This document shows, piece by piece, positions 56,994 to 64,000 of a DNA stretch of 64,000 nucleotides. A program made the position numbers and the translations under genes. How positions within the stretch are numbered: the first letter of the stretch is position 1; the number at the start of each line of letters is the position of its first letter. Under the pieces are notes generated by a model, which was given only the letters and a program-made list of their open reading frames with translations, was not told the origin of the DNA and did no database searches. The DNA comes from Pelosinus fermentans JBW45. GTDB lineage: Bacteria; Bacillota; Negativicutes; DSM-13327. The stretch covers positions 3,316,501-3,380,500 of the forward strand of contig NZ_CP010978.1 of NCBI RefSeq assembly GCF_000271665.2. Direction: 5' to 3'.

Positions 56994-57533
56994 TTAATGC
57001 TCATTATCCTCTTGTTTTTCATGGTCTAATGGTTTGGCTGCTTCCGACTGTAAGACTCGCAAATTCTTTTTTCTCTCATAACGTACGAAAATACCTTCTT
57101 GCCACATTTGATAAGCATATATTAAAACACCATCGGTAGTAGCAATTAATGCATTTATAAAAGGAGTGATACCTACCTCATGAAAAATCCCTCTACCGCC
57201 AAGGAAATAGACATGAAATAAATATATAAATCCAAAGTTTAGCACTATATCTATTATTATGTATTTCCGAAAATTACCATATAAAAAATGAAAAAGCCAG
57301 ATAGTAGTGACGCAATTTAATCCGAAAATATGATAAGAAGATGTCCTTAAAGGATAAGTTGTTTCTCCATAAATAAACCACCCTAGACTTTCCCCCGTCT
57401 CTACAACTAATACACTAGTAAGCGCAGAGAACAGAGCGACAGGCATAAAACGCTTTATCTCTTCTTTATTCATAAAAAACAAAGTAAGCCATGGCAGAAA
57501 TAGCATAGACCACATTAATATCTGATTATTCAC
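56994..57533 (-). CDS. CBO0543-type multi-span membrane protein, copy 1
   Basis: A 179-residue protein with about five membrane segments, beginning at a GTG after AGGAGG: MNNQILMWSMLFLPWLTLFF, GESLGWFIYGETTYPLRTSS and NCVTTIWLFHFLYGNF. Such proteins (CBO0543 family) occur in several copies in Bacilli, Clostridia and Negativicutes; their function is unknown. A second copy at 62995-63543 is about 89 percent identical. The tail (about 152-179) is charged and cytoplasmic. Confidence 0.8.
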   Translation of the reverse strand: MNNQILMWSMLFLPWLTLFFMNKEEIKRFMPVALFSALTSVLVVETGESLGWFIYGETTYPLRTSSYHIFGLNCVTTIWLFHFLYGNFRKYIIIDIVLNFGFIYLFHVYFLGGRGIFHEVGITPFINALIATTDGVLIYAYQMWQEGIFVRYERKKNLRVLQSEAAKPLDHEKQEDNEH

Positions 57534-57693
57534 AGTAAGACCTCCTGAGTTTATATTTACTCATGTAGTTTTACCTGATAAGAGTAGATATACACCTATG
57601 AATGAGCATAATTCTAACAAACATTTACATTCAGCAAGATATAGGTCGCCTAGGCGGTAAAGTAAATAAGATTGACGGTTCACGGTAACTAGG
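56998..57693. repeat. Direct repeat, copy 1 (696 bp)
   Basis: From TGCTCATTATCC to CACGGTAACTAGG this segment is collinear with 62999-63703 (705 bp). The only length difference is a 9-base insertion in the second copy, inside the coding region. It covers nearly the entire CBO0543-type gene plus its leader. Confidence 0.88.
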
Positions 57694-57766
57694 CGAACAT
57701 CGTTTTTCCCAATGCAGGATGCAAAATTTAAAATAAAAGTGCGAATTCCTGTAGGATAGATATAAC

Positions 57767-59428
57767 CTATTTATATTTAATGCGAATTGTCATTTTGTAT
57801 TTAGGTACTTGTAATATATCAAAACCGACTACGATTAGTTCCCGGTTATTCTGTAACACCGTATTCGCAAGTTCCAGAGGAATGCCTCCTTTGGAAACTG
57901 GAACTGGTTGATTTTGTATAGCCGCCAATTCTTGTATAAGCCATTCTTTAGATATCCAGTTTCCCATGTTTTGCGGTGTTTCGTTCAGCCACCTACTCAT
58001 TTTCGGTAATAACTCCATACTATCCAAGACTGACGTCTCTTTGGGGTAGATAACGCTAACAACATTGGATGTATAACTGTCATGAACGGGATCTATCCGG
58101 TATAAACGTATGGAGTTGATGTCAGAAAAGTTTTTCAATAATTCAAAGTCATCTTCTTTTATTTCCGAAACGTTATATACTCCCAAATCTGTAATGGTCT
58201 GATCATTCTTACCCCATAGCCGCTCTTGTCGCGCTCTTGATAGTACCCCGATATTTCGCAGCATATCTAAAATTTCTCCCGTACCATCTAAATCGGCCTC
58301 CAATGCTCCGGAATAATAACTGAAAGCACCCTGATCCGGAATATAGAACTTCTCAAATTTATTCCGCATAATATTTTCCATGATTTTCCTAGCACTATCT
58401 TTATTTTCAGTCGAAGCATCGCTCCATAAAAAATTCGTTAGAATTCTTAATGCACGGAAGGTAGCTAATGACCAGTCGTGCTGTTCAGCTAAATTTTTAG
58501 GCATAGGCATGGAAAGCTTCTGCAATGTATTAGCAAACATCGCCTCTTTATATCGCAGAGGAAACTCGGAATGGCGGTTGTTGCCTTGATCATCTACAAA
58601 CAGTCTCACAATATGAGAAGTAGCTACTAAATCTCCTGAATCTAATAGTTGTCCAGAACTCCTTAATCTGGGACCCCAAAATCCAGTTTTGCTGTCCTGT
58701 TTTTCATAAAACCATTGTAAAAGTGCATGTTTCCACTCAGGAGAGAAATCGTATAAATTAACACGTTCCAAGTCGGAAAAATAGACTATTTCAAAAGCCA
58801 ATATATATGGAGTCTTAGGTAATTTGGATGCAATCCAGCCTGCTGTGGACAGATCATCTAAGTAAGTCTTTAATTTTTCTCCTGTATTCATTTGATCTAA
58901 GAAGCTTAGCTGATATCTTAGATGAAGTGGCTGACCTAAATCCTTTGTCAAAAGTTCAAGGTGGTTCACCATATTAAGCGTAGAACCAACATATGTACAA
59001 AGAGGATACGAATCGTCCATAAATGCACCTGTCCTGGGGTTTTGCAATCCTAAATAAAATTCTAATTCCTCTTTTTTATCGGCAAACTTTGGAACCTTAA
59101 TTAGGCCCTCTCTGTTTTTTAATTGCTTATGAAATTGATTGAGCCGGCTAAATGCTGTTATATATTGACCTTTGTCAATATAGTAGACGATTCCGACCAT
59201 CTTAAATTCAAATTCCCCCATATAATACCCTTCGGCACGAAGCTCACTATTTAATTCAAACATTTCTGGAATCAATGTTAAATTTTTATAGACAAAACTT
59301 CCTGAAACAATTAAAACAATTGATATCATGACCGCTATCACAGTGATTAAATACTTTCGGTTGGTGTTCTTTATGATTACAGATATAGACTTAATCATTT
59401 CCCTCCCATATTCCATTTTGTTGTTCAC
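57767..59428 (-). CDS. Membrane-anchored protein of unknown function, alpha/alpha-toroid-like
   Basis: A 553-residue protein with one N-terminal membrane helix (about 28-50) and a long extracytoplasmic region. Repeated segments such as YLGLQNPRTGAFMDDSYPLC and YEKQDSKTGFWGPR, each inside helix-rich sequence, recall the prenyltransferase/terpene-cyclase-like alpha/alpha-toroid, but I do not recognise a named family and no catalytic motif stands out. It is the last gene of a three-gene operon with a coiled-coil membrane peptide and an ArsR-type regulator; starts overlap by ATGA. Function unknown. Confidence 0.75.
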   Translation of the reverse strand: MNNKMEYGREMIKSISVIIKNTNRKYLITVIAVMISIVLIVSGSFVYKNLTLIPEMFELNSELRAEGYYMGEFEFKMVGIVYYIDKGQYITAFSRLNQFHKQLKNREGLIKVPKFADKKEELEFYLGLQNPRTGAFMDDSYPLCTYVGSTLNMVNHLELLTKDLGQPLHLRYQLSFLDQMNTGEKLKTYLDDLSTAGWIASKLPKTPYILAFEIVYFSDLERVNLYDFSPEWKHALLQWFYEKQDSKTGFWGPRLRSSGQLLDSGDLVATSHIVRLFVDDQGNNRHSEFPLRYKEAMFANTLQKLSMPMPKNLAEQHDWSLATFRALRILTNFLWSDASTENKDSARKIMENIMRNKFEKFYIPDQGAFSYYSGALEADLDGTGEILDMLRNIGVLSRARQERLWGKNDQTITDLGVYNVSEIKEDDFELLKNFSDINSIRLYRIDPVHDSYTSNVVSVIYPKETSVLDSMELLPKMSRWLNETPQNMGNWISKEWLIQELAAIQNQPVPVSKGGIPLELANTVLQNNRELIVVGFDILQVPKYKMTIRIKYK

Positions 59429-59694
59429 TCAACTTCCCGCAGCATTTTTTCTATACTAGTGATACGTATCCGCAGTTCGAAAAGTTCTTCAAGCATTTTT
59501 TGTTGATTTTCATTTATTTTCTGTTGTGTTAAGATTGCTTCCTCCGTCAACTTGCGATACGCCTCGTCTCTTGCTATTTCAGCCGTACTCGTAATTCGAA
59601 TTTGACGCATCTTAAACCATTGCCACGCCAACATTAACATCAGTATCATTCCGGCAACTAAGAAAGTAAATCCATAAATATCAAAGCTTTTCAT
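59425..59694 (-). CDS. Small membrane protein with coiled coil
   Basis: An 89-residue protein: one membrane helix (about 8-28; YGFTFLVAGMILMLMLAWQW) and then a continuous amphipathic helix (about 38-88) with heptad pattern, likely a coiled coil facing the cytoplasm. No family recognised. It overlaps the regulator gene upstream and the 553-residue gene downstream (ATGA each), so the three products are made together. Confidence 0.75.
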   Translation of the reverse strand: MKSFDIYGFTFLVAGMILMLMLAWQWFKMRQIRITSTAEIARDEAYRKLTEEAILTQQKINENQQKMLEELFELRIRITSIEKMLREVE

Positions 59695-60155
59695 TCGTTC
59701 TCCCCCTCTTCCTCAACAACATCAATAGTAACCTCGCCGAATTCTTTTACATTGATTGCTTTCATCGCTTCCGCAATACTCTCCGGGCTTAAGCAAAGTA
59801 CAAATGGTGTTACTTCATAATAGTTCATTGCTTTTCCATCCGCCGATAATTCTAGTTTACTTGTTACCAAGCCAGCCTGCTCCAAACGCTTCAAATGCAA
59901 ATATAGCAATGGTCTACTTATCCTAACCTCACGAGCAAGTTGACTCACATGAATACGCCTGTCGCACAACAATGCTATGATTTGCAAGCGATGCGGATTT
60001 GCCAGTGCCTCTAACATTTTAATTAAATCCTCTCTAGAAGGTGATATTGACTGTAATTTTTTTTTTATTTTCTTCCCCTCCAGTTCCCCATCTAAAGAAT
60101 CCTCTACTTTTTTTAAAAATAAATCATGCAGGCGCAATCCGAAATAAGCTTTCAC
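59691..60155 (-). CDS. ArsR-type winged-helix transcriptional regulator
   Basis: A 154-residue protein with MLEALANPHRLQIIALLCDR and HVSQLAREVRISRPLLYLHL, a typical ArsR/HTH_20 winged helix at about 46-110. No Cys-based metal site is present, so it is probably not a metal sensor. The GTG start lies inside a 21-bp-arm palindrome that also overlaps the likely promoter, and no ribosome site precedes it. It probably represses its own operon. Confidence 0.8.
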   Translation of the reverse strand: MKAYFGLRLHDLFLKKVEDSLDGELEGKKIKKKLQSISPSREDLIKMLEALANPHRLQIIALLCDRRIHVSQLAREVRISRPLLYLHLKRLEQAGLVTSKLELSADGKAMNYYEVTPFVLCLSPESIAEAMKAINVKEFGEVTIDVVEEEGENE

Positions 60156-60188
60156 CTGTAATAAATATATTACAGGTGAAAGCTTATT
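60143..60188 (-). promoter_or_regulatory. Perfect palindrome over the ArsR-type gene start
   Basis: Arms AATAAGCTTTCACCTGTAAT plus A, and exact complement, spaced by four bases. The right arm lies between -35 and -10 of the candidate promoter, and the left arm covers the GTG start. Likely operator of the ArsR-type protein; in RNA it would hide the start codon in a hairpin. Confidence 0.8.
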
Positions 60189-60193
60189 GTCAA
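60164..60193 (-). promoter_or_regulatory. Promoter of the ArsR-type operon
   Basis: TTGACA (60188-60193) and TATATT (60164-60169) are 18 bases apart. The predicted transcription start is about two bases before the GTG, which would make the mRNA leaderless. Confidence 0.6.
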
Positions 60194-60226
60194 TATTATT
60201 TTTTTAACCTATAAACATACTACTAA

Positions 60227-60250
60227 CCCGAAGCCACAAAGAACTTCGGG
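60227..60250. terminator. Hairpin after the VOC gene
   Basis: CCCGAAG and CTTCGGG pair around a ten-base loop, about 85 bases beyond the VOC stop on the minus strand. T-run is poor. Confidence 0.4.
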
Positions 60251-60335
60251 CCACATAAAATTCACGTGAATCTTTTATATTATGTACTAATAATACAGAT
60301 GAACAGAACTTTATAGTCATATTGACACTCTCTCC

Positions 60336-60737
60336 TCATTCTTCAGTACTGGCAGCATCTGCAAAGGTTAATAAAAAACCATTGATATCTTGAATGGCAA
60401 ACTCTTCAGCGCCATAAAATGTCCTGTGTAAATCAAGCACAATGTTTACCCGCTTCTGTACTTTGTTATACAAGCCTTTGACATCTCTGACTTTTATATA
60501 GAAAGTGAGCCCGCCACCCATCGGTACATCTTTTAACACTGGATATTCCCCAATTATATTTTCCCTTTCCTGAAACATAAAACTAACATCGCCGTGTTGT
60601 ACCATAGCCCAATTAAATACGCCTTCTTGGGGAACTGACATAACTAGCTCAAATCCTAAAATCTCCTGATAGAAGTTCACTGTTTCGTTCACATTATCAA
60701 CCATCAAATTGGGAGTTAATTGTTTCAATCGAATCAT
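60336..60737 (-). CDS. VOC-family (glyoxalase/bleomycin resistance-like) protein
   Basis: A 133-residue protein of the vicinal-oxygen-chelate fold: LTPNLMVDNVNETVNFYQEI, FYIKVRDVKGLYNKV and FAIQDINGFLLTFAD. Two beta-alpha-beta units are visible. The ATG at 60737 has GGAAAGGA upstream; 15 open codons before it were rejected. The substrate is unknown. It follows the AraC-type gene by about 130 bases and may be its target. Confidence 0.85.
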   Translation of the reverse strand: MIRLKQLTPNLMVDNVNETVNFYQEILGFELVMSVPQEGVFNWAMVQHGDVSFMFQERENIIGEYPVLKDVPMGGGLTFYIKVRDVKGLYNKVQKRVNIVLDLHRTFYGAEEFAIQDINGFLLTFADAASTEE

Positions 60738-60867
60738 TCCTTTCCACCTATTAATAACCGTTTTGTAGGCATAAAACTTCATCAGCCTTAAGCCGATTCC
60801 TAAACTTATTTAATCGCATTTTATAATATTTCTTAGTAGCTGTATTGTAAAAATCGGACATAAACCA

Positions 60868-61692
60868 TTATTTAGCTACTTGAGTCGGTGTAATACCAGT
60901 AAAAGCTTTAAATTCGCTAATAAAATGAGCTTGATCGTGATATCCACTCTCCACTGCCAGAGAACTCCAATTTACATTATCAGCTAAAATTATATTTCGC
61001 AAGGCATTTTGAAATCTAATAATTCTAGTAAACTCCTTTGGGGATAAGCCAATCCACTGCTTGAACAGCCGATTCAACTGCCGCTCACTTACATACTGGC
61101 CTTGAGCCATTTTTTTTATTTCCATATTTCCTTTAGCGCTAAAAATATTTGCTAAAGAATTCATAATAACTGTATTTTGTCCCCACTCAACAAAGCTCCT
61201 AAGAAAAAATGCATCTAAATACTTAATTTTTTCGTAAAGGCTGTTCTTAGAAAGAAAAATCGCAGCCAATCCCTTTTCGAGATTCTTGGATACATTTTTG
61301 AAGTCAACCTTTAAATCTGTGAAATCATCCAAATCATTCCTAAAAAAAGAATATGCTCCTCCAGGATTAAATCGAATGGCATAAATTTGTTTTTTGGAAA
61401 AGTCCGGTGAAGTAATAATTGGCTTGGACATCATACCAACAATGAAACAATTATAGTCATTAGTTTGTTTGTCTACTTCAAAAATAATATCTAGGCAACC
61501 ATCGGGAACAATTATTTCTTGTTTTACACTATCTATACGTTGCTCAAGGCTATACAGCGTCGGGGACACCCAATAACAATTTATAATCTGGCGAAGCTCC
61601 TTGCAAGGCTGGTACTCAGAATATAACCTTCTATCCTTAGTAAACATAGCGAGGAGCATAGGTTTAAAGTCAATAAATATACTTTTTTTCAT
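60868..61692 (-). CDS. AraC-family transcriptional regulator
   Basis: A 274-residue regulator: an N-terminal sensor part of the DUF6597 kind (PCKELRQIINCYWVSPTLYS, VPDGCLDIIFEVD, IRFNPGGAYSFF) and a C-terminal double HTH (VSERQLNRLFKQWIGLSPKE, SGYHDQAHFISEFKAFTGIT). Small-molecule ligand unknown. It is upstream of the VOC gene on the same strand. Confidence 0.88.
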   Translation of the reverse strand: MKKSIFIDFKPMLLAMFTKDRRLYSEYQPCKELRQIINCYWVSPTLYSLEQRIDSVKQEIIVPDGCLDIIFEVDKQTNDYNCFIVGMMSKPIITSPDFSKKQIYAIRFNPGGAYSFFRNDLDDFTDLKVDFKNVSKNLEKGLAAIFLSKNSLYEKIKYLDAFFLRSFVEWGQNTVIMNSLANIFSAKGNMEIKKMAQGQYVSERQLNRLFKQWIGLSPKEFTRIIRFQNALRNIILADNVNWSSLAVESGYHDQAHFISEFKAFTGITPTQVAK

Positions 61693-61844
61693 AAAACAAC
61701 TCCACTATATTTTTTATATCTGTAATTTAAATATAATTACATTTTAAGAAAGGAAAATCCTTCAAAGGCGTAATTAGAGCAACATTAGAATGATTTTTCT
61801 GTTCCAATTTTGCAAATATGGAACAATGTCATTAACGGCATATG

Positions 61845-61915
61845 AAAATTCCCCGCTTCGGCAGAAATTCTCTCTATGGAGGAGAGAATTATGCTAAAGG
61901 GTGGGGATTTTTATT
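61845..61915 (+). terminator. Long two-part hairpin between the AraC and peptidase genes
   Basis: Outer AAAATTCCCC pairs with GGGGATTTTT and an inner AATTCTCTC pairs with GAGAGAATT; TTTTTATTT follows on the plus strand. It could end an unseen plus transcript or be part of a structured leader. A small GTTCCA/TGGAAC hairpin precedes it. The 334-base spacer holds no gene. Confidence 0.5.
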
Positions 61916-62026
61916 TACAAAACAAAGACGCCTTTTTATCTTGTTTTACATATTATGATAGTGAATACCAATTGATTAGGGATTAGCCTTATTATATCAA
62001 TTCTTTATCGATAAGGGTGAAATAAA

Positions 62027-62986
62027 ATGAACATGGGAAAATACCGAAAAAGGAAAGGAGCGGGACTTACTGCTGTTCCCGGCATTCTAGTAGGAAACGC
62101 TGAAGACAAGAGTGGCCGTACTGGATGCACGGTCATTCTCTGTCCGGCTGGGGCAGTTCCCGGCGTATCCGTAAGTGGAGGTGACCCCAGCACCCAGAAT
62201 ACCGATGTCATCCGTCCTGGCACCGCAGAAAATCCTGTATATGGCGTTCTCCTCACCGGCGGCAGTGTGTTCGGGCTACCGGCGTCAGGCGGGGTGATGC
62301 ACTGGCTTGTAGAACAAGGGATCGACGATGTACCTATTGTTCCTGCGGCGGTCATCTACGACCTTTCCTTTGCCGAAGGCTCACCCCCGCCTGATGCAGC
62401 CCTCGCCTACGCCGCCTGCCAGGCGGCAAATGCGGGTCCTGTGCCGGAAGGAAATGTGGGCGCCGGGGCGGGAGCGACGGCGGGGAAAATCTACGGGAGG
62501 CCGATGAAATCAGGACTGGGCACCGCCTCTCTTTGCATTCCCGGCGGCCCTGTGGTAGCAGCCCTAGCGGTGGTCAATCCCGTCGGAGATGTATGGTGTG
62601 GAGATCGTATCGTCGTCGGGGCGCTAAATCCCGATGGAACCTTTGTCAATCAGACCCGGGCGATGCTGGCCGGTATACCGGCACCGAAGTCAAGCCAAAC
62701 CAGGAACACTACAATCGCGCTAGTGGCTACCACCGCGCGGTTGACTAAGGCAGAGGCCAACCGGGTGGCAGAACTCGCCGAAGACGGAATGGCCCGGGCC
62801 ATTTCACCCGATCATACGCAGTGGGACGGTGACACCATCTTCTGCCTCGCCCTGGGTTCATACACCAGCAACCTGACGAGCGACGAACTCGTCACACTGT
62901 TGGGCACAGCCGCCGCGGTAGTGTTGGAGGAGGCCATAATCCGGGGGGCATTGGCGGCGCAAGAATCAAGAGCATACACCAAGTAG
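62027..62986 (+). CDS. P1-family (DmpA-type) self-processing aminopeptidase
   Basis: A 319-residue member of peptidase family P1/S58: GAGLTAVPGILVGNAEDKSG at the start, VLLTGGSVFGLPASGGVM, GAGAGATAGKIYG, and RNTTIALVATTARLTKAEAN, where the precursor is expected to cleave itself before Thr to expose the nucleophile; later HTQWDGDTIFCLALGS. Family members act on N-terminal D- or beta-amino acids. Base composition is far more GC-rich than its neighbours, with GC-ending codons, which points to recent transfer. It is convergent with copy 2 of the CBO0543-type gene. Confidence 0.88.
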   Translation: MNMGKYRKRKGAGLTAVPGILVGNAEDKSGRTGCTVILCPAGAVPGVSVSGGDPSTQNTDVIRPGTAENPVYGVLLTGGSVFGLPASGGVMHWLVEQGIDDVPIVPAAVIYDLSFAEGSPPPDAALAYAACQAANAGPVPEGNVGAGAGATAGKIYGRPMKSGLGTASLCIPGGPVVAALAVVNPVGDVWCGDRIVVGALNPDGTFVNQTRAMLAGIPAPKSSQTRNTTIALVATTARLTKAEANRVAELAEDGMARAISPDHTQWDGDTIFCLALGSYTSNLTSDELVTLLGTAAAVVLEEAIIRGALAAQESRAYTK

Positions 62987-62994
62987 GACCTCAA

Positions 62995-63543
62995 TCATTG
63001 CTCATTATCCTCTTGTCTTTCATGGTCTAGTGGTTTGGCTACTTCTGACTGTAAGATTTGCAAATTCTTTGTTCTCTCAGTTCTTTCATAACGAACGAAA
63101 ATACCTTCTTGCCACATTTGATAAGCATATACTAAAGCACCAACGGTAGTAGTAATTAATACATTTATAAAAGGAGTTATACCTACCTCATGAAAAATTC
63201 CTCTACTGCCAAGGAAATAGACATGAAAAAAATATATAAATCCAAAGTTTAGCACTACATCTATTATTATGTATTTCCGAAAGTTACCATAAACAAAGTG
63301 AAAAAGCCAGATAGTAGTGACGCAATTTAATCCGAAGATATGATAAGAAGGTGTCCTTAAAGGATAAGTTGTTTCTCCATAAATAAACCACCCTAGACTT
63401 TCCCCCATCTCTACAGCGAATACACTAGTAAGTGCAGAAAATAGAGCGACAGGCATAAAACGCTTTATCTCTTCTTTCTTCATAAAAAACAAAGTAAGCC
63501 ATGGCAGAAATAGCATAGACCACATTAATATCTGATTATTCAC
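62995..63543 (-). CDS. CBO0543-type multi-span membrane protein, copy 2
   Basis: A 182-residue paralogue of the protein at 56994-57533, with about 20 substitutions and a three-residue insertion (RTERTKN) near the C-terminal tail. The GTG start, the AGGAGG site and the leader are also duplicated. Membrane topology is the same. Function unknown. Confidence 0.8.
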   Translation of the reverse strand: MNNQILMWSMLFLPWLTLFFMKKEEIKRFMPVALFSALTSVFAVEMGESLGWFIYGETTYPLRTPSYHIFGLNCVTTIWLFHFVYGNFRKYIIIDVVLNFGFIYFFHVYFLGSRGIFHEVGITPFINVLITTTVGALVYAYQMWQEGIFVRYERTERTKNLQILQSEVAKPLDHERQEDNEQ

Positions 63544-63703
63544 AGCAAGACCTCCTGTAGTTATATTTACTCATGTAGTTTTACCTGATAAGAGTAGATA
63601 TACACCTATAAATGAGCATAATTCTAACAAACATTTACATTCAGCAAGATATAGCTCGCCTAGGCGGTAAACCAAATAAAATTGGCAGTTCACGGTAACT
63701 AGG
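62999..63703. repeat. Direct repeat, copy 2 (705 bp)
   Basis: Second copy of 56998-57693, in the same orientation and 6.0 kb away. Identity stops abruptly at AACTAGG on the right. Confidence 0.88.
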
Positions 63704-63717
63704 AGGATTTGTTACTC

Positions 63718-63757
63718 AAAGATAACCCAAAGTCTTATAAGGACTTTGGGTTATCTT
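63718..63757. terminator. Terminator between the last gene and CBO0543 copy 2
   Basis: AGATAACCCAAAGTC pairs with its complement around seven bases; TTCTTT follows on the plus strand and an A-run side gives TTT on the minus strand. It lies downstream of the partial gene at the right edge. Confidence 0.75.
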
Positions 63758-63816
63758 CTTTACCTATTCAAAATTTTGATGTGCACCATAAGCTTTTGCT
63801 TCACGCGTGTTGTGAT

Positions 63817-64000
63817 TTATCTTAATCCCCAATAGCTACTTACTTTTTCTTTCCATACATAGCTGTATTTATCTACTAGGTCACAAGCACGCAATGGTCT
63901 TCTACCTGTCAATTTTTCAACTGTATCTGTTATAATTGCCATTAAACCATCTCTAATACTTGATTCGTTAGTTACCATGTCATTACTGCACCATGGAACA
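63817..64000 (-). CDS. C-terminal fragment of an unidentified protein, possibly NAD(P)-binding NmrA/SDR type
   Basis: An open frame of about 61 codons enters from the right edge and stops at 63817-63819. It reads NDMVTNESSIRDGLMAIITD, then VEKLTGRRPLRACDLVDKYS and ends WKEKVSSYWGLR. The TGRRPLRACDLVD pattern recalls the end of NmrA-like or atypical short-chain dehydrogenases, where a similar phrase precedes the last helix, but the fragment is too short for a firm call. A terminator lies about 60 bases downstream. Confidence 0.55.
   Translation of the reverse strand, partial: VPWCSNDMVTNESSIRDGLMAIITDTVEKLTGRRPLRACDLVDKYSYVWKEKVSSYWGLR

Overview
The window looks like chromosome of a low-GC, anaerobic, spore-forming, motile member of the Negativicutes, close to Pelosinus or Sporomusa. 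This placement is an inference from gene content: sporulation genes (a Spo0E-like protein, a PdaB-like deacetylase, a GerMN lipoprotein, an AMIN amidase) sit beside MotAB, a Tat-exported [NiFe] hydrogenase, the [FeFe]-hydrogenase maturase HydE and a futalosine-type menaquinone operon. No rRNA or tRNA gene was recognised. Most genes lie on the minus strand, in tight operons with ATGA or TAATG overlaps.

Region by region. 1-6.1 kb: purine synthesis genes purE-purC-purF-purM (purM cut by the window edge), preceded by an NCS2 purine permease under a guanine-type riboswitch with a strong terminator, then a TerC-family membrane protein. 6.3-7.6 kb: trxB-trxA. 7.7-12.3 kb: thiS-thiG-thiH-thiE-thiC behind two tandem TPP riboswitches, each with its own terminator. 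12.2-18.8 kb: deoD, a histidine kinase with an ABC_sub_bind-type sensor and its HD-GYP response regulator, an AI-2E family permease, and a 53-residue Spo0E-like gene with a Spo0A box in its promoter. 18.8-24.4 kb: guaA, then mqnE-mqnA-mqnC with an MTAP-like nucleoside phosphorylase. 24.4-26.9 kb: polysaccharide deacetylase, a 40-residue membrane peptide, a Cys-rich FPRQFC-repeat protein and an integrase remnant. 26.9-35.1 kb: groES-groEL with a perfect CIRCE operator, a PdtaS/ANTAR two-component pair, and thiL-tsaE-tsaB-rimI-tsaD. 35.3-37.0 kb: amidase and GerMN lipoprotein. 37.3-43.5 kb: complete ribose operon rbsR-K-D-A-C-B. 43.6-49.4 kb: DUF3006 plus ComEC-like hydrolase, an EndoAI/MazF-type toxin-antitoxin pair, acpS-nnr, motA-motB. 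49.5-56.9 kb: hydE, xpt, fixC-fixX, a [NiFe] hydrogenase and a convergent cytochrome b. 57-64 kb: an accessory block in which two ~700-bp direct repeats, each carrying a CBO0543-type membrane gene, bracket an ArsR-type regulator operon of unknown function, a VOC protein, an AraC regulator and a GC-rich P1-family peptidase.

Functionally the core is nucleotide and cofactor supply (purines, thiamine, menaquinone, ribose) with several RNA switches (guanine, two TPP, a possible xpt leader switch). The points most worth a second look are the ArsR/coiled-coil/membrane-protein operon whose start codon lies inside a 21-bp-arm palindrome, the phosphorylase in the futalosine operon, the Asn in place of a proximal-cluster Cys in the hydrogenase small subunit, the FPRQFC repeat protein, and the Spo0A-box/Spo0E-like pairing.
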